Position numbers and translations under genes: made by a program. Below, piece by piece: positions 53,007-64,000 of a DNA stretch of 64,000 nt (within the stretch, counting starts at the first letter, position 1; each line of letters begins with the position of its first letter). The notes beneath the pieces were generated by a model. The model was not told where the DNA came from. It saw only the letters and a list, made by a program, of their open reading frames with translations, and ran no database searches. This stretch comes from Girardinichthys multiradiatus (Eukaryota; Chordata; Actinopteri; Cyprinodontiformes; Goodeidae), in NCBI RefSeq assembly GCF_021462225.1, contig NC_061795.1, positions 46,014,872 through 46,078,871 on the forward strand, read 5' to 3'.

Positions 53007-55899
53007 ATTGTCCATCCAACACAATTTTAAATATCAGTTAGATGTCGGTTTCTATGGTGAATACAAAAAAATAAATAAAAAATGGACAGTGTTGCAAATA
53101 ATTTTGCATTTAATGAAGATACATCCAAGACATACATAAAACATCTACATCTTAATTTTTGTTCAACATCAAAAGGCACCCATTAATTATATAGTAGATC
53201 AGGTTTGTTGGCTTCAATTTTCTGTATTTTTGTTAATTGGTGTTTGTGGTCTTTGTGGAGACTGGTCTGCTTTAGCAACAGATTACCTCTACCTGAATAA
53301 CTCCTCCTCCCTTCTGAGGTAGTGACAAACAGTCATAGACTTTGGATTAATCGGAAATAGAACAGATAATCAGTTTATCTTAAGTGGAGGAAATATTCTC
53401 AGTAAAAAATCTCCATATGATGTAAAAATCTGGGCACCAAGGACTCATTTATGGCCATCTGCAGTGATCTGGCTGCAGTTTTAGAAAAAATATCTGCCAA
53501 AACATGTATGGTGGATCCAAAACAATGCAGAAAATGTGTTCCAAAAATAATTTAAAAGTTTTCAGACCTGCACGGGATACTGGTTCATCACATTATTGTG
53601 TTCTGAGGAGCTTATGGACCACTATATGAAAGAGGACAGTCAGTAACTCGGGTGATTTAGGTTGGGAAAACTGGAATCAGGATCTATGTTGCTACTATTT
53701 CCTCCCTCTCCTCTTCCTTTCGCTCAAAGCCTCTCCTGCCTCTGCCTGCCTGCCCTTTCCATTGTATTGATCAGCGTCTCTGACAGCAAAACGCAGATGA
53801 GAAAATGTTTTTTGATATTTTGGCAGGTGAGAATGATGGAGGCTCAGAAAAGAAGACAGAAGAAAAGGAGACAGGGTGGGAAATGAGGCAATGGGAAAGG
53901 CGGGAAGGAGGGGCTGGTCTGTTTGAGTTTTCCATTAAAAGAGTCAGCTGCTGCAGCCCAGAAGAATAGAGACAGAGGAACAGATGAAGAAAGAAGGTGA
54001 TGATGACTTAACATATCTCTATCAAACACTGACGCCCTTACAAACTTCATTGAGAATCAATAAAAGCTGCTGGAATAGCTAAGATTATTCCTTTAAATCC
54101 AAACACCTGGGTAGCTGCGGCCACCGTGAGTGAAGCTGCTTCCGTTTAGATGGTATGAAGCAACCTGAGAGTGTTGCCTTTTTTGTTTTATTTCAAATCC
54201 AGAGCATAAAAGGCAGAATGCTTAGAAACAGATATCAAATATATGCTAATATAAATTATGACGTAGGCTGAAGAGTGAAGGAAACACAACAAAAGGATGT
54301 TTTTCTCCAATATATTTTATATTTTTTAAGCGTAAATAAATCATATCTGGTTTTTCCACATCTCTTATCAGTTCCATTTTAGGGCTAAATTCCCACAGCA
54401 ATAAGCACTAATGATACACTGGAACGAACCCATGCATCAAATGTAGATAGAACATGAAGCAACTCTGGTCTAAAACATGAAAACATGAGCATCTTCAACT
54501 CTGCATCCTGTCTTTTCCTTAGTTAACTGAACCTAACTGGTGCTTTTGCAGCCAAACTCACCACTTAAAGTACTTAAATGCTACAAGTTTCACTGACTCT
54601 GCGGCACTCTCAACGGTCACACATTCATACAACTTGTGGTTCACTGAGCCTGAGGACACTTCATTTGAACATGTGGTGGGGAACACTAGAATGAAACTTG
54701 CAACCTTCCGACAAACAGACATCTACTCTTTCAACCTGAGCCGTCGTTAGTGCCTCCATTTCCAAACCATATATCATAGCTGGTGTTGCTACCAGAGCTG
54801 AGATGGGTCACGGGACAAGTCAACACAGAACATGGGTCTATGAGATTGGGCGAGATTTTTGGGAATTTTGGAGGAAACCTAAAAATCCTTATTAGTTTTT
54901 TAACACATCACAAGCTGTGCATTAAAGGATCTGTGATCAGTGCAGTTCATTCGAGATTTGACTTTCTAAGGTGGTCTTAAAGCCAAAAAAAGGCATTGTA
55001 AATTACAAATAAATGAAAAGTTGTGTTTATCTCAGACTGTGTTTTAAAGAATTGGTGTTCAAACTATGCCTGTTATGATCCTTGGGTGTTTGGTCTTCAA
55101 AATACAACAAATGTGACAAAATGACAAAAAGTTCAGGATGTGTAATTACTTTTGCTAGGCTCTGCATTCTTGGTATATCTTTTACTGTGTAATAAAGGAA
55201 TATGCAACCAAGCAGATGTGATTCTTTTATTCCCACTGCCTCTGTGGTTTCAAACATCCCCAGAACCTGAGAAACAACCTTAAATTAAACTGCAAGTAAA
55301 CCCAGAACTATAATAAATTGAATTATCTCCAAGCAAAAGCAACCAGAGGTGTGTTGCAGAGTTTATTCTCAAAGTCAGGGTGTGCTCACCTCCTTCACCA
55401 AAGAATGTTTCTGCGGAAGAAACAAACTGTGCTGGAAAATAATACGAACAGGACCTAAACATCCTACTGGCTTTGAAACAAAGAGATCCAGTTTTAATGA
55501 GATTAGTTGTTCGACCTTTCAGGAAGTGCAGGAGAGCATCAGTGCTTCGGACGGAAGCAGTCGAACATAAAATACAGGAACGCATTTGGATGAAGAGGAA
55601 GTAACAGGGGAAGCATGATGAAAGCAAACCTTTGTAAGTGTTTGAGAATTATTTAATGCTAATCAAGTTGTCGCCACACAAGAACAATAGCTGCTTGGTT
55701 CACCACGCTGTCTGAACAAAATGCTTGACTTCACTCTTATAAGAACAGAGGTTGACAGTCTAACTGCTGGTCATTGCTGTCTGATGCACTTTCACCGGTG
55801 GGGACCACCAGTCATAGATGTATTGATGCATTATCCGCTATACATCTTATGGTGGTGGAGCAATTGCAGAGATATTTCTCCCTGCACCCCCCCCCGATG
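53007..55899. other. no gene seen
   Basis: About 2.9 kb of mostly unique-looking DNA. A splice-acceptor-like ATTTTGGCAG at about 53817-53826 precedes a short K/R-rich frame that stops at once, so I do not call an exon. The frames at 53662-53886, 54783-54980 and 55280-55627 show no domain. Confidence 0.45.
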
Positions 55900-56310
55900 C
55901 CCTAGGTGTTATTCAGCGCCCAACTCTTATACTTCCTCCTTAGCCACAGCCAGAAGCTGCCTTTCTCCACCTCCTCAGCCAGTTCTTTAATGGCTTTCCA
56001 ACGCGCTGCTCTTGTGCATCCCATGTCACATATCAGGCGAGCAGTTGAGGCCCTGATGAAGCCCCTACATCCCACTTACGACAGGGCACATGATGGCTTT
56101 CCAGCTTGCCTCCCTACACTCTGCTGCCAGGTCTGCGTACTTGGAACAGCCTCCATCCCCTCCTCCTACTGGACAGTGAGCTCCACCAGCATGGTTCTGA
56201 CCGCATAATTAGGTCTGGCTGGAGTGGTGTTTCTACTGTCTCCCTGGGGGACTAGAACTGTTTCCGAAGGTCAACCCTCATGGTCCACTCGCTGCCAGAT
56301 GAGAGGAGTC
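55900..56310 (-). pseudogene. possible LINE ORF2 C-terminal fragment
   Basis: Minus strand reads VGCRGFIRASTARLICDMG followed by WKAIKELAEEVEKGSFWLWLRRKYKSW, resembling a C-terminal region (EVGCRGF ... ASRWLWLKR) seen downstream of RT in some fish LINE-like polyproteins. The family is not identified and only a short stretch is present with stops. Confidence 0.35.
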
Positions 56311-57239
56311 TTGATGTTCCTCTTTGGCTAGAGAGATTGATAATAGTTTTTATATCAAGTCCCTTTGAAATGACAAGATGATTACTGATTTACGTGATTG
56401 TTATAAAGCCATGAAAGCATTGTTCCTGCACATACTGTCTCCTGTGAAATCTATAAAGATTTTTTTAAAGAGAGTTCTCATTGTTGCTGTGGGCAAATCT
56501 TTGCACTAAACTGTTACAAGGTTACTTTTCGTTCACTTTCTTCTCCGTGTTTAGATACAACAGATGGAGTCTCCTCATTAAACCAGCTGCATTTCCAGTC
56601 TCTTACTGTTTGAATGGAACATCGCTGCTTCTCTGTTGTTCATGCCAACATCATCACCACAGCAACCTGCTCTGCAGAGTTTCTGATCAATCTGGTCTAA
56701 ATCCAGCTCACTTCAGTATCTGGGTTTAGTTTAAAAGGACATCGTTTTAACAACCTTTCTTATTTCAGTCTTATACAGATTTGTTCAAAACAACAGCAAT
56801 ATGTTTAAAAGAATTAGTAAAAAACTCATATTTCCATACCAACATATGCACTGGGAATTTTGCAGATTCTTTTGCAAAGAGAAACATTAAGGAAATTGTA
56901 CCCATCTTGTTCTCACTCTACAGGAAGTGAAAAAAATACCAGTTTCTGTTTTTTCTTTACAAGCGGAAACATTTACCGTATAAAATAAAAATGATTGAAG
57001 TTTTGACTCCCCTGCCACTCATTAAGATAATATTTGGTTTCATAACCACTGTCTCTGAGAACTGCTTCACGTCTGAGTTGCATGGAGTCGACCAACATCT
57101 GGCTCCAGTGAACGGGTAAATCTAGCCCAAAATAATTGGTTTGTTTCACAATTTTTCTATATTTTTTGTTTTTCACTAAGATACGACATGTTTGATGTCA
57201 AGCTACAAGTTTTCCGTTGAATGAAAGTGCAGTAATTGG
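56311..57239. other. no gene; one DNA-transposon-like stretch
   Basis: 56985-57180 contains CTGAGTTGCATGGAGTCGACC and AACATCTGGCTCCAGTGAAC, a repeat type frequent in teleosts that probably comes from a DNA transposon. The rest shows nothing. Confidence 0.35.
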
Positions 57240-57784
57240 GCTGGCCACTCGATAACTCCCAAGGGTTAGCTGACCAGGTGGGATGGTAATGTGCCCTCCT
57301 TGTCTTGGTCCTTCTGAGTTCTGGCTACCAGGGCGGGCTGGTGTCTGCCAGGCATGTTGGGGGCTCTGGGGAAATCTCTCCTGCTTGGTGTTGGGCAGTC
57401 TTGCTGCCAGGGGTTATTGCAAGTCATGCTGCGGGGGGACAGGGTCCCGGGCTTGGCCTGCACAGTGGGAGATTGCGGTGTGGCTCAGCAAAGGGTACTC
57501 TGTGCCTTACGTCTCACCCTGTTACTCTTTGGCCTGTGGGCGCACAACCTAACACAGTGTGGGGTGTATGGCTGCCCTGTGGTGATGCCTTGTCTGTCAG
57601 CCTGGAGCTGCTGTGGCCTTCCAGAGCCGGGTCCATCAATGGCGGCTTTTGGGTCCTAAGGGTTTCATGCCTTCTACCATTCTCACAGCTCTAACAACTG
57701 TGTACCTCCAGGTGACAAACATGCTCACAAACACCCACTCAACACAAACACTCTTACTTCTACGCACACCAACACACAGAAACA
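57240..57784. repeat. G/T-rich low-complexity segment, likely old repeat
   Basis: GC-rich sequence with recurring CTGG, TGTGG and GGGC words, overlapping open frames in all three plus-strand registers and no recognisable protein. It leads into the poly-C/AC tract. This texture is typical of certain teleost interspersed repeats rather than a gene. Confidence 0.45.
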
Positions 57785-57791
57785 CCCCCCC

Positions 57792-57822
<31 letters not shown>

Positions 57823-57828
57823 ACACAC
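57785..57828. repeat. poly-C tract followed by (AC)n
   Basis: An uninterrupted run of 24 C (57785-57808) followed by ten AC units. The G-rich complementary strand could form G-quadruplexes. Confidence 0.95.
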
Positions 57829-58479
57829 CTGTAGTCTTTTTATAACCTTAGGGAACCCTGACCCTTGCCAGTATATACCCTACCCTAAACCTAACCGAAA
57901 CTCAATTCATACATTAGTCCTAAACCTCACCATTAACCCACGTAACCAATTTCCCCTTGCGTGGACCAGGTAAAATGTCTACACAATGTTATATATACTG
58001 TACATCCACACACATACACACACCCACGCACCGACACACAAACAATCCAGATGGTTGAAGGTCATTCAAACACAGGTTACTATTACATTAATGTAGCCTG
58101 CCTACTTTGATGCTGGATTGAATCCATAATTAATCAAGTTAATCACTCAATTAGGATACTGTCATGAGTAGAGTAAAACTGCCCTGGCACATCTGGGCAA
58201 CCAGCTTCTCTGTATGGTTCGGCTGAAACGCTGCAACAGGACACATGTAAAGAAATCTTGTTGAAGAAGTAAGACACACCAGTAAGAAGATGCTGCTTCT
58301 TACTGGTGTGTCTGGGGTTGTTCCCTTGTTGTTTGACCACTTTTAAGGTCATTTCCTCTTCAGCATAAGGCAACAGACCTTTTCAAGTATTTTGATCTAT
58401 TCAGACTCATCCATGATACTTGATATGTGATAAACAGGATCAACACTGTTGTATGACGAACATCCCTATACCATGATGT
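57829..58479. other. no gene; decayed CCTAA-rich repeat
   Basis: 57875-57960 holds CCCTAAACCTAACC-like words within a known type of teleost interspersed repeat (ending near GCGTGGACCAGGTAAAATG). It is not a telomere array. 58265-58310 contains an imperfect inverted repeat around GACACACCAGTAAGAAG (second arm CTTACTGGTGTGTC). Confidence 0.4.
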
Positions 58480-59640
58480 CTCAGCCACCATGCTTTATAA
58501 TGTACTCTGTCTTGAATTCTGGTACTTGGGGTCATCAGTTAAACTGTCTGCAGGCACCTGGACCCAGAAAGAATAATCTTGCTTTCATCAGTCCATAAAA
58601 TGTCACTCCCCCTCTCTTTAGGCCAGTGGTTTTTGTCGCGGTGTTCCCGTTCTGTGGTGTATTCTATCCTGTGTTAGTTCCCTTTATTCTGTTCTTTCTA
58701 GCATAGTTCCTTATGTTTAGTTTCTATAGTTCTAGTTCTCCCTCCTGTTAGGTCAGCTTTAGTTATTGTTTACATCTTGGTTTGTATTTATTTTAGTGCT
58801 CACATCCTCTGCTTCATTCCCTGTTTGGTTTAGTCAGTGTTGGTTTAGTTTTGTTTACTTTTGTACTTGGTTGTGGTGTTCTTTTGTTCCTTCTAGTTTC
58901 TGTGGTTACTTTAGTTAATCATTATTCTAGGTTCTTATGTATCTTTGGTTATTCATCTTTGTCCATAGCTTCTTTAAGATCTGGTTCCCTGATTCTTGTT
59001 TATTCAGTCCTGTACTTAGAGTTTTGTTTTTGTAGTCGTGTTCCCCCCTGGATTTATGTTATAGTCTAGCTCTTGTGTTCCATTTTGTTTTATAGCCTTG
59101 TCATCTTTGCTACTATTCATATTCCCACAGTTCTCTGCAGCCTGGTTCACACCTGTTCTCCATTCTCCTCTGATTTCCTGCCTCTGTGTCTCGTTGGTTC
59201 ATACCTCACTCCCCTATGCCTATAAGCTATCTTTGTTCTTCGCTGGTTCCTTCCGTTCACTACCCTCGACTATGGTCTAAGTATTACCATGTTTCCTGCA
59301 GAGTCTACTTTTGTAAGTTTTGGATTTTGACTTATTGTTTATACCTGCAGTGTTTTTGCTTCATTTTTGAAACCCTTTGGAATAAAGCTGAAGACTTTTA
59401 CAACATGCTGCTGCCAAGCTCTTGTCTGCACTTTGGTCTGCCTCAAAACCCAAATGTGACAGTTTTGCACTTTGGCAAACCATGTCTTCATCACATGTGA
59501 TTCAAGAAAGGGACTGTGTAGCTTGGCTTCTAATTGTTCAGGTACTTACAGATAGCTGTACACCTTTGCTGATACCCCGGAGCAGATCATTGGTTGAGTC
59601 TTTACTATTTTGCCTATTCTGGTGTTGGTATCCATCTTAA
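58480..59640. mobile_element. old DNA-transposon-like repeat split by solo LTR G
   Basis: Left part has CTTGCTTTCATCAGTCC and CTCTTTAGGCCAGTGG. The right part continues with GCACTTTGGCAAACC, the order found in a common teleost repeat. The solo LTR 58634-59461 separates them. Outer borders are uncertain and the right part may extend to about 59990. Confidence 0.45.
58634..59461 (+). repeat. solo LTR G with perfect 5-bp duplication
   Basis: 828 bp from TGTCGCGGTGTTC to AAATGTGACA on the plus strand, flanked by GTTTT on both sides (58629-58633 and 59462-59466). An AATAAAG signal lies about 80 bp before the end and CTGCACTTTGGTCTGC close to it, the teleost Gypsy-type LTR layout. The frames inside are not genes. 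Confidence 0.85.
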
Positions 59641-60163
59641 AGCATTTGAGATCATTTTAGCTGAGCAGCATAATTTTCTGCACTTCTTTATATGTTTTCC
59701 CTTTACTAATCATCTTTTAATCAAAAGATGCTGTTCTTGAGAACATTATCTCGGCTCATTTTCTTCAGATTTTCCCTGAGAAGCACAATAACCAGCATGT
59801 ACAACAGTAAGGGTCACCAGTCTGACACCTGTTTGTTCATAGGTTGAATGACCTCAGTGATTGAACTCCATGCTGCTGTTCTTTGAACACACTGTGTTAA
59901 TAATTCAGATGCACAGAAAACATCAATTTGGATGTCATAACTGTTGTCCAATTGAGAGAAATATTTAAAATGTATCAAAGACTAAAGTGAACTCAGGACA
60001 GTTAAGCACTCAGGAGAAAGTTGTAAGACGAGGGATGAAGGTTTGTATAAAATCTTAAACTCATGACTGAGATTAAAGTAATGACAGCTCCATTGTGAAT
60101 ACATTAAATGAAGGTTTATATTATAATCTCAGCAATGAGAGAGAAATGTTATTAATTTTACTA
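59641..60163. other. no gene seen
   Basis: A/T-rich. It contains an inverted pair CTTTTAATC / AAAAGATG near 59715-59730 and possibly the tail of the older repeat split by LTR G. Confidence 0.4.
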
Positions 60164-60345
60164 ATTCAATTTTTATAGTGCCACTTCACAACACGTCGTC
60201 TCAAGGCACTATACAAAGTCAATTCAGTCGAATTACCCAGATTCCAGTTCAGGTACATCTGTTCCAATTGATTCAAGTTATAAAACAATGAAGTCAAATT
60301 CAGCTTGTTATTCAAATTGGTTAAAAAGTTACCCCTAGCTTGGAG
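60164..60345 (-). mobile_element. L2 3' end fragment
   Basis: Minus-oriented terminus: AATTCAATTTTTATAGTGCC, ACGTCGTCTCAAGGCAC and CAAATTGGTTAAAAAGTTA match the L2 3'UTR copies at 15062 and 62279. The upstream part of the UTR is absent. Confidence 0.75.
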
Positions 60346-61964
60346 ACCATCCAGATGGACTCCCTACTCAAGAATTTAAAAGCGTTCTCTGGTGGGCCAA
60401 TCAGCTGTAATTTACCAGGCAGTTTCTGCTCCTATTCTGACCAGCATCATTACTCAGATATATCAGCACTACCTTTTGTGACCTCAGGATGCTTTATATT
60501 AGTGAGCCATTTGGTGAGTTATGTTAAACACAGCATTAGTGAATGGAAGCAGCTGAAAGTCAGACTTTTCTACACATAATCAATCCACAGTTTACTTGAG
60601 ATTCTAACTACACACCAGTAAAGCAGCAATCAAATTGTCATTTTGAGGCGACTGTCTGCAACGCCACTCAAAACTGTAGGTTTACAGAAGTTAAAATACT
60701 GATAGGAAATCTTTCATTCCTTTGAGTAAAACACAAAGAAACATGAACATACGGGAGGAACATTTAGAGAGTGTGGTTATTAGTTTAATTAAAATATGCA
60801 GTCTGCAGATATCAGCTGACTTTTGTACTGACAGACAGCACAGAAACTTTGGGACTTCAGAGCTACCATCATTGTCATGGCTGAAACTATGTTGTCTCCT
60901 CATCCTTTGCTCCATACTTGGTAAAATTAGCATTTTAACCAGTTACTTTTAAGTCTCAGTAACAGACACCATCTCCAGCAGAATAATAAAAAAAGTAACC
61001 AGCTTTAAGGTTGATCTTCATTGTTTGGGTTTGTTTAACCGGATCCACCAGAGACACCAATGGATATGTTGAACTGTTTTTAAATTTCACCTGTTCTGCA
61101 AAAATTCTGTAAAATGGTTCCAAACTTCAACAGTTGAACGAAAAAACTCTCAGCACTAAACATTACTTAGAATGACCCCTTGGATTAATTAACAACATAC
61201 TTTGACTAGTTTTTGAGAAAGTAGGAATGATGATGGCATTCCACTGATGGTGGAGAGTTCATAGGCAGATATATCTGAACACAGAGCCACATGAAACATT
61301 ACTGGGTTCAGAAAGCTCATGTTCTACAGGATGGAGAACATCAGCATAATGATACAGCATTCATGGTGTGACTGTAAATTTTGATAAGGTCAGCCTCTTC
61401 AGGAAAGTAACATTTCTGCTCTGCTGAGCCACAACAAAATCCAGACTCTCAGCGATGTTGAAGAGGCATGGCACCAAGAGCATTTAGAGTGAAAAAAACA
61501 ATTAGTGTCAAATACTGAGAAAATATGAAATAAACATAATAAATGTTGACCAGTAAGGCTTGAAGGCACCAGGGGACCCGCATAATTTGTGAAAAGCAAG
61601 ATTGAGACCCTAAGGTTCCTTAACCAGACACCCTCCTTCCCTTGATTACACCCTGAGGTCCAGTCAATGAACACCGCAAGAAGCATCAGCGACCCTCTTA
61701 GGTCCCAACCTGCACTGAGAACAAGTGAGATGTGTTTACCTCTTCTGGAGACTTTTGCACGTCATAACCCATCAACACAAAATTCTTCAGGGTACATGGT
61801 CATATATCTTATCCAGGTTCACCAAAGACATGTAAACTGGGCACTGAATTTCCCATGACCCCGTCAGTAACTTGATGGTAAAGATCTGGGCTACGACTTG
61901 GAAAAAAAAAACCTGAAACTGATGTTGGAGAATTAGTTGGAAGATTCTTTCAAAAAGTCTTAAT
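60346..61964. other. no gene seen
   Basis: About 1.6 kb without convincing genes or classified repeats. The opposing frames at 60691-60952 and 61399-61858 have no recognisable domains. Confidence 0.5.
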
Positions 61965-63154
61965 TCAATTCAATTCAATTCAGTTTTATTTATATAGCGC
62001 CAATTCACAACATCGGGGTTCTCACCGGGTACTCCAGCTTCCTCCCACTTCCTCCCACAGTCAAAAGACATGCCTGTTAGGTTAATTGGTCTCTCTAAAT
62101 TGACCTTAGGTGTATGAATGAGTGTGTGCATGGTTGTTTGTGTGTTGCCCTGCGATGGACTGGCGATCTGTCCAGGGTGTACCCCGCCTCTCGCCCATAG
62201 ACTGCTGGAAAAAGGCACCAGCTCCCCCGCGACCCACTATGGAATAAGCGGTAGAAAATGACTGACTGACTGACTGACAATTCACAACACATGTTGTCTC
62301 AAGGCACTTCACAACAGTCAGATTCATACATTCCAATTAACCCTAACAATTGAACAGTGCAGTCGGAGTTAGCTTTTTATTCAAATTGGATAGAAAGCTT
62401 TTCTATCTAAGGAAACCCAGCAGATTGCATCCAGTCAGTGACTTGCAGCATTCCCTCCTCCCGGATGAGCATGTAGAGACAGTGGACAGTCACTGGTGTT
62501 GACTTTGCAGCAATCCCTCATACTGAGCATGCATGTAGCGACAGTGGAGAGGAAAACCTCCCTTTTAACAGGAAGAAACCTCCAGCACAACCAGACTCAG
62601 TGTGAGCGGCCATCTGCCACGACCGACTGGGGGTTTGAGAGAACAGAGCAGAGACACAAAAAGAACAAAGAAGCACCGATCTAGGAGTACTTTCTATGGG
62701 AAGGAAAAGTAAATGTTAATGGATGTAGCTCCTTTAGTCGTTTCACCTAAAAAGAAAGAACAGATAGACTCTGAGCCAGTTTTCAAGGTTAGAGTCTGAA
62801 AGAGAGCACATAGAGTTAGTCACAGTAAAAGCTCAGTTAAATTCCATGTCTAGGAGAGAGAAAGGGTTAAACACTAAAAGACAGGGTTATGTGGATCATC
62901 GGTAGAGGGTGAGCATTAAGTTGTTGCCAGCAGAAGCTTGGACAATGTCCCTCTCCAGAAAGGTGTCACAGGCAGACACAGAGTCAGGCCAGGTGTAGCT
63001 TCTAGGAAGAGAAAAGAGAGAACAAGGTTAAAAGCTGAAATAACAGCAAACAATGCAAAATTGGAGAGTAGTGTGAGAATGTAGCGAAGAGGGTGAAAGT
63101 GGTCGTTATGTCCTTCAGCAGCCTAAGCCTATAGCAGCATAACTACACAGATAG
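61965..63154 (-). mobile_element. L2 3'UTR copy with nested SINE
   Basis: The tail of AATTC repeats and TTTATATAGCGCCAATTCAC (61965-62012) continues, after the SINE, with CACATGTTGTCTCAAGGC, GATGCAATCTGCTGGG reversed, the CACGACCGACTGGGGG block and the long distal UTR (CAGACTCTGAGCC-like, here AGACTCTGAGCCAGTTTTC; ATAGCAGCATAACTACACAG). This is the most complete L2 UTR in the window. Confidence 0.8.
62013..62277 (+). mobile_element. 5'-truncated SINE with 12-bp duplication
   Basis: Only the 3' two-thirds of the SINE family is present (from CGGGGTTCTCACCGGG to the GACTGACTGAC tail), with the tRNA head missing. CAATTCACAACA occurs at 62001-62012 and 62278-62289, a perfect target-site duplication inside the L2 tail. 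A TCCTCCCACT duplication near 62040 is private to this copy. Confidence 0.9.
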
Positions 63155-64000
63155 TTTCAGTTCAGATTATTTAGTTAAATGGCGCTTATTTACAACAATG
63201 TCGTCTCAAGGAACCTCACAAAGGTTCCCACTGATGGTCATTGTTCTACTAAAAACCACAAGGATTGGGATACCTCTCTCTGTCAGACTGATTATAACCA
63301 TTAGAAAAGAGAAGGGGTCACACAGGTAGCAGAAATGGAGGGTGTGTTTGCACCTCAACCATAACTGAGCCGGTTTAGACTAAACCTGACTCCCCCTTAC
63401 TCCAACCAACAGGGAGGGAAGAAGACGGAGGTAAAAAAATGAGGAAGATAGCTCAGGATAAACTAAGCCACTCTAACTATAAGCTTTATCAAAAAGGAAA
63501 GTTTTAAGCCTAGCCTTAAAAGTAGACAGGTTGTCTGCCTCACGGACTAAAACTGGGAGCTGGTTCCACAGGAGAGGAGCCTGATAACTAAAGGATCTGC
63601 CTCCCATTCTACTTCTAGAGACTCTAGGAACCACCATTAAACCTGCAGTCTGAGAACTAAGTGCTCTGTTAGGAACATATGGACCAATCAGATCTCTGAT
63701 ATATGATGGAGCTAGATCATTAAGGGCTTTATATGTGAGGAGGAGAATTTTAAATTCTATTCTGGATTTAACAGGGAGCCAATGAAGGGAAGCTAAAATA
63801 GGAGAAATATGATCTCTCTTTTTAATTTTCATCAGAACTCTTGCTGCAGCATTTTGAATCAGCTGAAGGCTTTTAACTGCATTTTGTGGACATCCTGATA
63901 GTAACAAATTACAATAGTCCAGCCTTAAATAAACAGTCCAGAGGTGGCTGAGGAGTGTGGCCTCCAGTTGTTCACCTGGTCCTCTTTGGACCACCACTTT
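63155..64000 (-). mobile_element. L2 LINE copy running off the window
   Basis: Its own 3' end (CAGTTCAGATTATTTAG, ATGTCGTCTCAAGG) is followed by a UTR (63200-63470) and the RT C-terminal frame up to the window edge. It is a separate insertion from 61965-63154, because two L2 3' ends are present in series. The rest of the element should lie to the right. Confidence 0.8.
63473..63997 (-). CDS. L2 ORF2 C-terminal part (partial)
   Basis: A 174-codon frame without stops, open toward the window edge. Motifs: LRLDYCNLLLSG, LQLIQNAAARVL, HISPILASLHWLPV, EFKILLLTYKALNDLAPSY, ALLWNQLPVLVREADNL and a final FKARLKTFLFDKAYS. This is the conserved end of L2-type ORF2 proteins. The real start lies outside the window and the first methionine here is fortuitous. 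The stop is followed by the 3'UTR. Whether the complete ORF2 is intact cannot be judged here. Confidence 0.85.
   Translation of the reverse strand: MVVQRGPGEQLEATLLSHLWTVYLRLDYCNLLLSGCPQNAVKSLQLIQNAAARVLMKIKKRDHISPILASLHWLPVKSRIEFKILLLTYKALNDLAPSYIRDLIGPYVPNRALSSQTAGLMVVPRVSRSRMGGRSFSYQAPLLWNQLPVLVREADNLSTFKARLKTFLFDKAYS

Noticed and set aside
53817..53886. Exon-like K/R-rich piece after an acceptor-like TTGGCAG
   Set aside because: The frame stops within about 20 codons, the composition is a simple purine-rich stretch and no donor fits.
57283..57694. Three overlapping plus-strand frames of 89-129 codons
   Set aside because: GC/GT-rich repeat-like sequence open in all registers. There is no domain and no codon preference for one frame.
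57875..57960. Telomere-like CCCTAA words
   Set aside because: Irregular and embedded in a known type of teleost interspersed repeat. There is no tandem array.

Overview
The window looks like genomic DNA of a ray-finned fish, most likely a percomorph. The evidence is the mixture of repeats: Rex3 (RTE-type), L2-type LINEs with the common teleost 3' end (ATAAATAAA plus AATTG tails), an I/Nimb-type LINE with a GAA tail, Tc1-like transposase relics, tRNA-derived SINEs and Ty3/Gypsy-like LTRs. I found no complete host gene. I see one weak candidate host exon near 26 kb and a few stretches that look like conserved non-coding DNA. The window therefore reads as an intergenic or long-intron region crowded with mobile elements of different ages.

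Layout: 0.1-7.2 kb is a decayed Ty3/Gypsy element on the minus strand (LTR, gag, protease, RT, RNase H, integrase). It is split by a 1.8-kb LTR-like repeat that carries a SINE. 7.4-14.3 kb holds solo LTRs, a LINE 3' end, SINEs and Tc1-like relics. 14.4-23 kb is a nested stack: a Tc1-like relic, then an L2 LINE (minus strand, 5' end near 22.96 kb, 3' end at 15.06 kb). That L2 is cut by an LTR-like insert, which is itself cut by a young 5'-truncated Nimb-like LINE with an open RT-RNase H frame and a 12-bp target-site duplication. 24-42 kb is mostly unique DNA with solo LTRs, SINEs, an L2 end, a second copy of the 1.8-kb LTR-like repeat (itself hit by another LTR), microsatellites and old Tc1-like relics.

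42.4-48.2 kb carries two internally deleted Rex3 copies in opposite orientation. The same ~60-bp non-Rex3 sequence lies just outside each 3' end, giving a large imperfect inverted repeat. 48.5-64 kb has paired TG/CA microsatellites, a Tc1-like element opened by a SINE plus L2 fragments, a poly-C tract, a solo LTR with a perfect 5-bp duplication inside an older relic, and L2 3' ends. One of those L2 copies still encodes the C-terminal part of its RT at the right edge.

The elements do not form a pathway. Their value is the relative order of insertions, which can be read from interruptions, target-site duplications and comparisons between copies. Family assignments rest on motif recognition by eye, without database searches.
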